Positions 6,461 to 13,605 of a stretch of 14,842 nt of DNA are shown in pieces. A model generated the notes under the pieces. It was given only the letters and a program-made list of their open reading frames with translations. It was not told where the DNA came from and made no database searches. Location of the stretch: assembly GCA_033764095.1 (NCBI GenBank), contig JANRJF010000056.1, positions 1 through 14,842 of the forward strand, read 5' to 3'. Numbering within the stretch: position 1 is the stretch's first letter; each line of letters starts with the position of its first letter. This stretch comes from JBDTMT01 sp033764095. GTDB taxonomy: Bacteria; Desulfobacterota; Binatia; HRBIN30; CADEER01. Both the position numbers and the translations under genes were made by a program.

Positions 6461-7528
6461 ATGACTGACGTCGTCGTGACCGGGATCGGCGTGGTGTCGC
6501 CGTTGGGGTATTCGGCGGCGGAGCTGGCGCGGCGGGTGGCGGCGGGGGAGTGCGCGGTGGGCGGCGCCGACGGGGTGTCGCTCGGCGAGGTGCCGCTCGA
6601 TGCGGTGCCGGCGGCGGCGCGGGCGCGCCTCGGGCGCGCCGACCGACTCTGCCGCCTGTTCCTCGCCGCCGCCTGCCAGGCGGTCGACGATGCGCGCCTG
6701 CCGCTGCCGCTGGCGGCGCCGGAGCGGGTCGGGCTGTCGTTCGGCACCGGGCTCGGCTGCCTGCTCAGCGACGCCGAGTTCTACGCCAAGGTCGTCGCGC
6801 AGGGCGCCGCGGCAGCCAGCCCGCGCGTCTTCGCCTACACCGTGTCGAGCGCCGCGGCGGGCGAGGTGTCGATCGCGCTCGGCGTGCACGGGCCGAACGT
6901 CACCAGTCACGTCGGCCTGGCGGCCGGCGCCGGCGCGATCGGGTACGCCGCCGATCTGCTGCGCCTTGGCCGCGCCGACGTGATGCTGGCCGGCGGCGCC
7001 GACGCGAACGGCGCCGACCTGGCCAGGGCGCTGCGCGACATGGGCCTGCTCAAGACCGCGTCGCAGGCGCGGCCGTTCGTCGACGCGGCGCCGGGCGTGT
7101 GGCCGTCGGAGGGCGCGGCGGTGCTGGTGCGGGAGCGTGCCGAGCACGCCGCGCGGCGCGGCGCGGCGGCACGCGCCGGCGGCGGCCGATGGGCGGCGGG
7201 TTTCGAGCCGACGCTGACGCGTCGCCAGCGCGAGCCGCGCGGGCTGACCGAAACCCTCCGCCGCGCCGCCGGCACCGCGCCCGCGCCGGACCTGGTCCTG
7301 GCGAGCGCGCACGGCACGCCGCTCGATGCGCTGGAGCGCCAGGCGCTCGACGCGACCGGCTGTGCGGACGCGCGTGTCGTCGCGCTCAAGGCGCAGCTTG
7401 GCGAGGCGTTCGGCGCCAGCGGCGCGCTCGCCGCGGCCCTGGCCGTGGAGCAGCCGGAAAGGCGCGCGCTCGTCAGCGCCATATGCTACTCGGGCAGCGT
7501 GGTGGGATTGCGGCTGGAGCGCGTGTGA
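6461..7528 (+). CDS. Ketosynthase-like protein lacking the catalytic cysteine (KS2, chain-length-factor-like)
   Basis: The 355-residue protein has a clear ketosynthase fold, opening MTDVVVTGIGVVSPLGYSAA and ending with CYSGSVVGLRLE. At the nucleophile position, where KS1 has SPSIACASG, it reads TSHVGLAAGAG, so Leu153 replaces Cys. The first histidine is kept (ASAHGTPLDALE, His284). The second is replaced by Glu315 (LKAQLGEAFGASG). It cannot perform normal condensation. It is also about 50 residues shorter than active FabF proteins, with loss mainly in the middle between EGAAVLV and SAHGT. By analogy with KS-beta/chain length factor of type II polyketide systems it probably pairs with KS1 and shapes the product. 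Its TGA overlaps the GTG start of the radical SAM gene. Start at the ATG 6461 is fixed by homology. Confidence 0.85.
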   Translation: MTDVVVTGIGVVSPLGYSAAELARRVAAGECAVGGADGVSLGEVPLDAVPAAARARLGRADRLCRLFLAAACQAVDDARLPLPLAAPERVGLSFGTGLGCLLSDAEFYAKVVAQGAAAASPRVFAYTVSSAAAGEVSIALGVHGPNVTSHVGLAAGAGAIGYAADLLRLGRADVMLAGGADANGADLARALRDMGLLKTASQARPFVDAAPGVWPSEGAAVLVRERAEHAARRGAAARAGGGRWAAGFEPTLTRRQREPRGLTETLRRAAGTAPAPDLVLASAHGTPLDALERQALDATGCADARVVALKAQLGEAFGASGALAAALAVEQPERRALVSAICYSGSVVGLRLERV

Positions 7529-8925
7529 CGGCGCGCATGGCTGACGGCGCGCTGCGCGTGCTGCTGATCTCGGCCAATACCGAGCAGCGGCCCGACCCGG
7601 TCTTCCCGATCGGCGCGGCATACATTGCCGCGGCGGCCGCGGGTAGCGGTCACGCGGTCGAGACCTTCGACTGCTGCTTCGAGGACGAGCCGCTGAGCGC
7701 ACTGGCGCGCCAGCTCGCGGGCAACGTGCCGGACGTGGTCGGCCTCTCGCTGCGCAACCTCGATTCCTCCTCCTATCCGCAGAACACCTCGTACATCGAC
7801 GACTATCGCCGCCTCGTCGGCGCGCTGCGCGCCGCCGGCGTGCGCCACGTCGTGCTCGGCGGCTCGGGCTTCACCATTGCGCCGCAGGCACTGATGGCGG
7901 TGCTCGACGCCGACGCCGGCGTGGTCGGCGAAGGAGAGCTGGCGTTCCCCTGGATTCTGCAACGGATCGCCGCGCGGGCGCCGCTCGCCTCGACGCCGGA
8001 GTTTCGCTGCACGCCGGCCGGGCGCGGCACCTGCGTCACGCCCACCGCACGCCTGACCGCGCTCGATCAGTGCGGCACGCCGCTGCGCGAGCGTTTCGAC
8101 TGGCGCGCCTACTACGCGCGCGGCGGGGCGCTGAACATTCAGACCAAGCGCGGCTGCGCCTTCGAGTGCGTCTTCTGCAGCTACCCGCTGCTCGAGGGCA
8201 GCAAGGTGCGCATGCGCAGCGCCACGTCGGTGGTCGACGAGATCGCCGCGGCGCGCGACGCGCACGGCGTGCGACACTGGTTCTTCGTCGACAACATCTT
8301 CAACCTGCCGCCGCGCCACGCCAAGGCGATCTGCGCCGAGTTGATCGCGCGGCAGGTCGACATCGAGTGGTCGGCGTATCTCAATCCCAAGTTCGTCGAC
8401 GACGAGCTGTGCGCGGTGATGGCGGCGTCGGGTTGCAAGGCGATCGAGTTCGGCACCGACTCCGGCGCGCCGGCGATGATCGCGACGCTGCAGAAGGAGT
8501 TCGCGGTGGACGATCTGCGCCGCGCCTCGGCGCTGTGCCACCGGCACGGGCTCAAGTTCTGTCACAGCCTGATCTTCGGCGGCCCGGGCGAGACGCCGGC
8601 GACAGTCGAGCAGACCATCGCGTTGATGGACGAGCTGGCGCCGACGGCGGTGATCGCGATGACCGGCATTCGCGTGCTGCCGGGCACCGGCATGGTGGAC
8701 ATCGCGCGCCGCGACGGGCAGCTCGACGCCGACGATCCGCTGCTCGAGCCGCTCTTCTACGTCTCGCCCGGTTTGGAGGACGCGCTGATCGAGCGCATCG
8801 AATCGCACGCGCGCCGCCGCCCGAACTGGGTGGTGCCGGGGCTCGGCATCAAGACCAACGTCGCCGTGCTGCGCAAGCTGCGCGAGCGCAACATCAAGGG
8901 ACAGCTGTGGCGGCTGCTGCGCTGA
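7525..8925 (+). CDS. B12-binding-type radical SAM protein, probably lipid biosynthesis
   Basis: This is a 466-residue protein. Residues 10-150 form a Rossmann-like cobalamin-binding-type domain: LRVLLISANTEQRPDPVFPIG at the start, PDVVGLSLRNLDSSS (69-83), VVLGGSGFTI (109-118) and VGEGELAFPW. No clear D-x-H-x-x-G cobalamin motif is visible. The radical SAM core follows, with TKRGCAFECVFCSYPL carrying the CX3CX2C cluster ligands (Cys211, 215, 218), FVDNIFN (254-260) and a GG(P)GET-type element near 352-356. The class uses a 4Fe-4S cluster and SAM for methylation, C-C bond formation or rearrangement. Its position between ketosynthase pairs, and resemblance to proteins annotated as lipid biosynthesis B12-binding/radical SAM, suggest action on an acyl chain. 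The start is GTG 7525, overlapping the previous stop, with GGAG at 7516-7519; ATG 7537 is an alternative. Confidence 0.87.
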   Translation: MTARMADGALRVLLISANTEQRPDPVFPIGAAYIAAAAAGSGHAVETFDCCFEDEPLSALARQLAGNVPDVVGLSLRNLDSSSYPQNTSYIDDYRRLVGALRAAGVRHVVLGGSGFTIAPQALMAVLDADAGVVGEGELAFPWILQRIAARAPLASTPEFRCTPAGRGTCVTPTARLTALDQCGTPLRERFDWRAYYARGGALNIQTKRGCAFECVFCSYPLLEGSKVRMRSATSVVDEIAAARDAHGVRHWFFVDNIFNLPPRHAKAICAELIARQVDIEWSAYLNPKFVDDELCAVMAASGCKAIEFGTDSGAPAMIATLQKEFAVDDLRRASALCHRHGLKFCHSLIFGGPGETPATVEQTIALMDELAPTAVIAMTGIRVLPGTGMVDIARRDGQLDADDPLLEPLFYVSPGLEDALIERIESHARRRPNWVVPGLGIKTNVAVLRKLRERNIKGQLWRLLR

Positions 8926-9680
8926 GCGACGGGCTGCGGCTCGACGGCAAGCGGGCGCTGGTCACCGGCGCCTCGCGCGGCATCGGGCGCGCCACCGCCG
9001 AGGCGCTGGCCGCCGCCGGCGCGGCGGTGGCGCTCAACTGCGCCCGCGCGCGCGACGAGGCCGAGGCGCTCGCCGCCGAGTTGACGGCAGCCGGCGCCGA
9101 GGCGCTGGTGCTGCCGGCGGACGTTGCCGACGCGGCGCAGGTCGAGGCGCTGTTCGGCACCCTGCGCGAACGCTGGGAGGGCGTCGACATCGTCGTCAAC
9201 AACGCCGCGGTGACGCGCGACGGCCTCGCCATGTTGCTGTCGCCCGCGGCGTGGGACGAGGTGATCGCGGTCAACCTGCGCGGCGCCTTCCTCTGCGCGC
9301 GCCAGGCGCTGCGACCGATGATCCGGCGACGCTGGGGGCGCATCGTCAACGTCGTCTCGCCGGCGGCGCTGCTCGGCCAGGAGGGCGCCTCGAACTACGC
9401 CGCCGCCAAGGGCGGGTTGCAGAGCTTCACCAAGTCGCTGGCGCGCGAAGTCGGCCGCTATGGCATCACCGTCAACGCCGTGTGCCCCGGCCTGGTCGAC
9501 ACCCGCCTGCTCGCCGCCATGCCGGCGGCGGCGCGCGAGCGCCATCAGGCGCAGATCGCGCTCGGCCGTTTCGGCACCCCGGCCGAGATCGCCGCCGCCA
9601 TCCATTTCCTCTGTTCGCCCGCCGCCTCCTACGTCAGCGGCACGACGCTGGTGGTCGACGGCGGCCTGACGATGGCCTGA
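8907..9680 (+). CDS. fabG: SDR-family 3-oxoacyl-ACP reductase (FabG-like)
   Basis: This 257-residue classical short-chain dehydrogenase should reduce the beta-keto group left by the ketosynthases, using NADPH. It contains TGASRGIGRAT (20-30, Rossmann glycines), ADVAD (71-75), NNAAVTRDGL (98-107), and the catalytic Ser151, Tyr164 and Lys168 (VVSPAA ... SNYAAAKGG). AVCPGLVDTRLL (191-202) and the C-terminal YVSGTTLVVDGGL (242-254) are typical of FabG. The GTG at 8907 is the only plausible start near the N-terminus. It lies 19 nt inside the end of the radical SAM gene and is preceded at 5 nt by AAGGGA. The gene is a member of the same transcription unit as the radical SAM enzyme and KS3. A housekeeping role cannot be excluded, but the context favours a pathway-specific reductase. 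Confidence 0.9.
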   Translation: MAAAALSDGLRLDGKRALVTGASRGIGRATAEALAAAGAAVALNCARARDEAEALAAELTAAGAEALVLPADVADAAQVEALFGTLRERWEGVDIVVNNAAVTRDGLAMLLSPAAWDEVIAVNLRGAFLCARQALRPMIRRRWGRIVNVVSPAALLGQEGASNYAAAKGGLQSFTKSLAREVGRYGITVNAVCPGLVDTRLLAAMPAAARERHQAQIALGRFGTPAEIAAAIHFLCSPAASYVSGTTLVVDGGLTMA

Positions 9681-9713
9681 TGCCGACGCCGCGTAGCATA
9701 CTCCCGCGACGAC

Positions 9714-10922
9714 ATGGGTGATCCGATCCGCGTGGCCATCACCGGCTGGGGCAGCATCAACGCGCTCGGCGTCGGCGTCGCGGCGTTCGAGGCGGGGCTG
9801 CGCGCCGGGCGCTGCGGGATCGCGACGCTGACCTGCCTGCCCGACGACGGCTATCGCTCGACCGTGGCGGCGGAGGCCCCGATGACCGCGTTGCCGGCGG
9901 GGCTGCCGAAGGCGGTGGCGCGGCGCGCCTCGCGCACGGCGCGCCTGGCGCTGGTGGCGGCGGACGAAGCCTGGCGCATGGCCGGGCGCGGCGATACGGC
10001 GGACGTCGGCGTGGTGCTCGGCACCTCGACCGGCGGCATGAGCCATGGCGAGGAGAGCTATCGCCGTGCCGCTCGCGGTGGGTTGCGCCGCACGACGCGG
10101 GCGAGTTGGCTGGAGACGCCGGTCTCGGTGAGCGGCGATCAGGTGGCGGCGCTGATCGGCAGCCATGGGCCGCGCCTCACCGTCTCGACCGCCTGCTCGT
10201 CGGGTGCCAACGCGCTCGGCCTGGCGGCGGATTGGATCCGCAGCGGGCGCGTCGCGACGGCGGTGTGCGGCGCCGCCGAGTCGTTGTGCCGGATGACCTT
10301 TTCCGGCTTCAACGCTCTGCAGGCGCTCGACCGCGTCCCCTGCCGCCCGTTCGACCGCAGCCGCGCCGGTCTGTCGCTCGGCGAGGGTGCGGCGATGTTC
10401 GTGTTCGAGAACTGGGCGGACGCCGAGCGCCGCGGCGTGCCGATTCTCGGCGAGTTCCTCGGCTACGGCGTCAGCGCCGACGCGCACCATCTCACCCAGC
10501 CGCGTCCCGACGCGGCCGGCGCGGTGCTCGCCATCGAGCGCGCGCTGGCCGACGCCCGGCGCGCCGCCGACGCGATCGACTACGTCAACGCGCACGGCAC
10601 CGGCACGCCGCTCAACGACGTCGCCGAAGCGCGCGCATTGCGCACCGTGCTCGGCACGCGGGTGGCGTGCGTGCCGGTGTCGTCGACCAAGTCGCAGGTC
10701 GGCCACTGCCTCGCCGCCGCCGGCGCGATCGAAGCGCTGGCGACGCTGCTCGGACTGCGCGGCGGCTTCGCGCCGCCGACCGCGACGCTGCGCGATCCCG
10801 ATCCGCAGTGCGCCCTCGATCATGTCGTTGGCGCCAGCCGTTCGGTGCGCATGCGCATCGCGCTGTCGAACTCGTACGGCTTCGGCGGCAACAACACGAG
10901 CGTCGTGCTGGGAGCCGCGTGA
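9714..10922 (+). CDS. Beta-ketoacyl-ACP synthase, FabF-like, active site intact (KS3)
   Basis: The protein is 402 residues, of normal FabF length. It opens IRVAITGWGSINALGVGVAA and carries the nucleophile motif TVSTACSSGANALG (Cys161), NAHGTGTPLND (His294) and SSTKSQVGHCLAAAGAIEA (Lys326, His331). It ends SNSYGFGGNNTSVVL. All residues for decarboxylative condensation are present. The gating segment around GTSTGGMSHGEE (103-114) is normal, with no repeat insertion, in contrast to KS1. It lies 33 nt after the reductase gene with no clear ribosome binding site, and is followed by the catalytically empty KS4, forming a second active/inactive pair. The start ATG at 9714 is 6 codons before the first beta strand. 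Chain length or substrate preference cannot be judged from sequence alone. Confidence 0.93.
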   Translation: MGDPIRVAITGWGSINALGVGVAAFEAGLRAGRCGIATLTCLPDDGYRSTVAAEAPMTALPAGLPKAVARRASRTARLALVAADEAWRMAGRGDTADVGVVLGTSTGGMSHGEESYRRAARGGLRRTTRASWLETPVSVSGDQVAALIGSHGPRLTVSTACSSGANALGLAADWIRSGRVATAVCGAAESLCRMTFSGFNALQALDRVPCRPFDRSRAGLSLGEGAAMFVFENWADAERRGVPILGEFLGYGVSADAHHLTQPRPDAAGAVLAIERALADARRAADAIDYVNAHGTGTPLNDVAEARALRTVLGTRVACVPVSSTKSQVGHCLAAAGAIEALATLLGLRGGFAPPTATLRDPDPQCALDHVVGASRSVRMRIALSNSYGFGGNNTSVVLGAA

Positions 10923-10942
10923 TGTGGGCTGGCTGCGGCTCT

Positions 10943-10967
10943 CCTGCCCCCGCGCAGCGGGGCCAGG
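10943..10967 (+). other. Hairpin between KS3 and KS4
   Basis: CCTG-C-CCCCGC, loop GCA, GCGGGG-C-CAGG forms a 6-bp GC stem extended by four pairs after one mismatch. It lies in the 58-nt gap between KS3 and KS4. No T tract follows, so it is more likely an mRNA-processing or attenuating structure, or chance at this GC content, than a strong terminator. Confidence 0.45.
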
Positions 10968-10980
10968 CCGGGATGGGGAG

Positions 10981-12168
10981 ATGACCGACGCGATCGCCGT
11001 CACCGGCCTCGGCATCGTCTCGCCCATCGGCGTCGGGCCGCAGCAGTTCTGGAGCGCGCTGTGCGCCGGGCACTCGGGCATCGCAGCGCTCGATCCACCG
11101 ATGGACGGGCTGCCGCCGATCGCGGCGCGGGTGCGCGCCTTCGCGGCGCGCGAGTTCATCACCTCGGTGCACTATCGGCGTATGGACGCGCTGTCGCGCA
11201 TGACCGTCGCCGCCTGCCGCATGGCGCTCGACGACGCGCGGGCGCTGCCCGGTCTCGACCTCACCCGGCTCGGCGTCGTCTACGGCTCGGCATACGGCGA
11301 CGTCACCGAGTCGGCGCAGTACCTCGACAAGCTGTTCGCCAAGGGCGCCGCGGCGGCCAGTCCGCTGCTGTTTCCCAACCTGGTGCACAATGCGCCGGCC
11401 AGCTACGCGGCGATGGAGTTCGGCGCGCAGGGCGTCAACCTCACCGTCAGCCAGGGCGAGGTGTCCGGCGAGACGGCCATTGCGCTCGCCGCCGAGGTGC
11501 TGCGCGCCGGGCGCGCCGACCTGGTGCTGGCCGGCGGCGCCGACGAGCTGGCGGTGCCGGTGGCGATCGCCATGCGCCACGTGCGCGCCCTGGCGGGGCA
11601 GCGCGGAGGGCGCGCCTGGGCGAGCCCGTACGACGCGGCGCGCAGCGGCGTGGTGCTCGGCGAAGGGGCGGCGATGCTGGTGCTGGAGCCGTACGAGCGC
11701 GCCCGCCGGCGCGGTGCGTCGATCTACGCGCGCCTCGATGCGACGACCAGTACTGCGGTGGCGGCGCCGCGCTACGACTGGCCGCGCGATGCCGGCGCCG
11801 CCGCTGCGGAGCTCGGTGCCGGCGCGCCGCTGCAACTCGTCATCGGCAGCGCCAACTCATCGGTGCGGCTGGATGCCTGCGAGCTGCGGCTGATCGATCG
11901 TCTGGCCAACGCACGCGGCGCGACGTTGACCTCGATCAAGGGGGCGGTCGGCGAGTTCGGCGCCGCCGGGGCCATGAGCGCCGCCGCCGCCTGCCTGGCG
12001 CTGCGCCATCAGGTCGTACCGCCGCTGTGCAACCTGGAGACGCCGGCGGGTGCCACGCAGGTGCGCTTGGCGGCCGGGGTTGGGCAACCGCAGCCGATCG
12101 AGCGTGCGGCGGTGTTCGGCATCGCCCGCGGCGGCGCCGTCGCCGCGCTGACGTTCAGCCGCGCGTAG
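10981..12168 (+). CDS. Ketosynthase-like protein without any catalytic triad residue (KS4, chain-length-factor-like)
   Basis: The 395-residue protein keeps the ketosynthase fold from end to end: TDAIAVTGLGIVSPIGVGPQ at the start, LAGGADELAVP and VVLGEGAAMLVLEPYERARR in the middle. Every catalytic position is changed. The nucleophile site reads LTVSQGEVSGETA (Glu160 for Cys). The first histidine site reads IGSANSSVRLD (Asn292), and the second SIKGAVGEFGAAG (Glu325, with Lys320 kept). Good conservation elsewhere argues against a decaying gene. KS-beta subunits of type II polyketide and aryl-polyene systems are similarly inactive but usually have Gln at the Cys position, so Glu is unusual. It follows KS3 and is likely its partner. 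A purine-rich GGGGAG directly abuts the ATG at 10981. It is the last gene of the rightward block. Confidence 0.87.
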   Translation: MTDAIAVTGLGIVSPIGVGPQQFWSALCAGHSGIAALDPPMDGLPPIAARVRAFAAREFITSVHYRRMDALSRMTVAACRMALDDARALPGLDLTRLGVVYGSAYGDVTESAQYLDKLFAKGAAAASPLLFPNLVHNAPASYAAMEFGAQGVNLTVSQGEVSGETAIALAAEVLRAGRADLVLAGGADELAVPVAIAMRHVRALAGQRGGRAWASPYDAARSGVVLGEGAAMLVLEPYERARRRGASIYARLDATTSTAVAAPRYDWPRDAGAAAAELGAGAPLQLVIGSANSSVRLDACELRLIDRLANARGATLTSIKGAVGEFGAAGAMSAAAACLALRHQVVPPLCNLETPAGATQVRLAAGVGQPQPIERAAVFGIARGGAVAALTFSRA

Positions 12169-12234
12169 GCGCTCGCGCGCGTTGAGGTGCGAGCGACGGT
12201 CACCACGCGCATTGCCCCCGACATATGCACGTAG

Positions 12235-12277
12235 CCGGCCGACCTCGCGTCGGCCGGACGTCGCGGTAGCGACGTCC
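12235..12277. repeat. Two tandem perfect hairpins, one with a GTAG head (REP-like)
   Basis: Hairpin 1 is CCGGCCGAC-CTCGC-GTCGGCCGG (12235-12257), preceded directly by GTAG at 12231-12234. Hairpin 2 is GGACGTCGC-GGTA-GCGACGTCC (12256-12277), sharing two G bases with the first. Both stems are 9 bp and perfect. They lie between the convergent KS4 and radical SAM genes, where they could terminate or stabilise both transcripts. GTAG next to a GC-rich hairpin is the hallmark of REP elements mobilised by RAYT transposases. No RAYT gene is in the window. Confidence 0.7.
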
Positions 12278-12305
12278 GCATGCGCCGGCGTGGCGAGTTG
12301 TGCGA

Positions 12306-13487
12306 CTACGCCGGCGCCGACGGGGGATCGAAGTTGACGATGCGGCCGCCGGGCGGGAGGTGCTCGCCGAGGACTTCCTCGAAACGGCGCTGGTCGATGA
12401 CCTCGAACTGGCTCGCTTCGAGCGGGAAGCGCGCGCCGTCGGCGGTGTAGGGCGCGACGGCGGCGGAGCCGGCGGACAGGACGCTGATGATCGGCACCAG
12501 GCGGCGTTGGATCGTGGCCGGCTCACGCGTGGTGAGGACGATCTTGCCCTGCGGCACGGCGAGTGACAGCAGCGCGACCAGGCGCAGGAACGACGCGTCG
12601 TCGGCGCCGCGCTGATTGGCGCTGCCGGCGATCTGCCGCAGGCGCGGCACCGACAGGTAGACCTGCATGCCGGTGGCGATCAGATGGCGGGCGTGCTGGG
12701 TGAGGGCCAGCAGCTCGTAGCCGAGGTCGGGGTTGAGGCCGACCAGGATGCCGGGGTTGGCGACGCGCAGGCCGGCGTCGCGGGCGCGATCGCAGTTGGT
12801 CAGCCGGCGGCGGAAGTCGGCGCGCGGGTTGTCGGCGCTGCCGCCCATGAAACGCGCGTACTGCACCGGCGCGTAGGTCTCCTGGAACGTGCACATCGTC
12901 ACCTGCGCGTCGCAGGCCAGCGCTCCATCGGCGGCGCGCGGGACGCCGGCGAGCAGCGCGTCGTACTCCTCGCGGTCGAAGGCGCCGGCGTTGAGCAGCA
13001 CGTGGCGGAAGCCGAGCGCCAGCGCGCGGTGCAGCGCCTGGTTGACCAGCTCCAGCGCCCACTCGCGCGTCGCGCGCCGATATTCGCCGGTGAGCAGCGC
13101 CACGCCGTGCATGCCGCGCGCGCGCAGCAGGCGGAGCTGCGCCTCGACCGTGTCGAGGTCGACCGTCTCGCGCGCCAGCGCGGCGTTGTCGCGCCGCATG
13201 CCGCACATGCGGCACTCCGCGTCGCAGGTGTTGGTCATGTAGAGCGGCGCGAAGGTCTCCAGCGGCGCCGGGTGGCGGCGGCGCGCCGCCGCCGCCAGCC
13301 CCAGGCAGGCCTCGGTGTCGAGTGCCGGCGTCACCCAGAGCAGCGCCAGCTCGTCGAGCCCGATCGGCGCCCGGTGCTCGATGCGCTGGCGCAGGTCGGG
13401 CGGCAGGCTGGCGGCGGGCCGTGCGCGCGCGTCGCGCAGCAACGTCCCGAGCGCGTCGGCGTCGAGCTGGAACTGGGTGTCGGACAC
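12306..13487 (-). CDS. Radical SAM protein, ThiH/HydG-like
   Basis: This is a 393-residue protein. The cluster motif is LYMTNTCDAECRMCGMRRDN, with Cys88, Cys92 and Cys95 in CX3CX2C spacing. It follows an 80-residue N-terminal helical region and the sequence ETFAPLYMTN. Both are arranged as in ThiH and HydG (APLYxSN-C), and LLTGEYRRA and NPGILVGLN (about 243-251) also fit that group. The C-terminal half resembles a BATS-type domain (LSVPRLRQIAGSANQ near 281-295; LTTREPATIQR). The family uses SAM radicals on small molecules such as tyrosine. The start is a GTG at 13487 with no clear ribosome binding site. It is convergent with the ketosynthase block, so co-regulation is not assured, but a second radical SAM enzyme beside a lipid-like cluster is notable. 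The substrate is unknown. Confidence 0.85.
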   Translation of the reverse strand: MSDTQFQLDADALGTLLRDARARPAASLPPDLRQRIEHRAPIGLDELALLWVTPALDTEACLGLAAAARRRHPAPLETFAPLYMTNTCDAECRMCGMRRDNAALARETVDLDTVEAQLRLLRARGMHGVALLTGEYRRATREWALELVNQALHRALALGFRHVLLNAGAFDREEYDALLAGVPRAADGALACDAQVTMCTFQETYAPVQYARFMGGSADNPRADFRRRLTNCDRARDAGLRVANPGILVGLNPDLGYELLALTQHARHLIATGMQVYLSVPRLRQIAGSANQRGADDASFLRLVALLSLAVPQGKIVLTTREPATIQRRLVPIISVLSAGSAAVAPYTADGARFPLEASQFEVIDQRRFEEVLGEHLPPGGRIVNFDPPSAPA

Positions 13488-13525
13488 GCGGCTTGGCTAG
13501 CCGGCGCGGCGGGGCGGGTCAATCT

Positions 13526-13556
13526 GAGTCACCGCTGAGTCAGCGCGTCCGAGTCA
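13526..13556. repeat. Three GAGTCA direct repeats in the divergent intergenic region
   Basis: GAGTCA occurs at 13526-13531, 13537-13542 and 13551-13556, upstream of the leftward radical SAM gene and far upstream of the rightward deacetylase gene. The spacings are 11 and 14 nt. It could be an operator, but the unit is short and no promoter boxes are clear. Confidence 0.3.
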
Positions 13557-13605
13557 TCGCGCGCCGCTGCGCGTCGCCGCGGGCGACCGGTCCCCAGCGC
13601 GCTGG

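Noticed and set aside
6550..7524. Upstream extension of the radical SAM frame through KS2
   Set aside because: The translation before 7525 is Arg/Gly-rich without motifs and overlaps the recognisable KS2 protein; the real gene starts at the GTGA overlap.
8757..11162. Open frame of about 800 codons on the minus strand
   Set aside because: It is antisense to the reductase, KS3 and KS4. Its composition is the Arg/Ala/His-rich pattern expected from a shadow frame at high GC, and no family motif is visible.
4960..12168. A modular type I polyketide synthase
   Set aside because: The ketosynthases are separate stand-alone genes with stops and no AT, ACP or KR domains fused to them.
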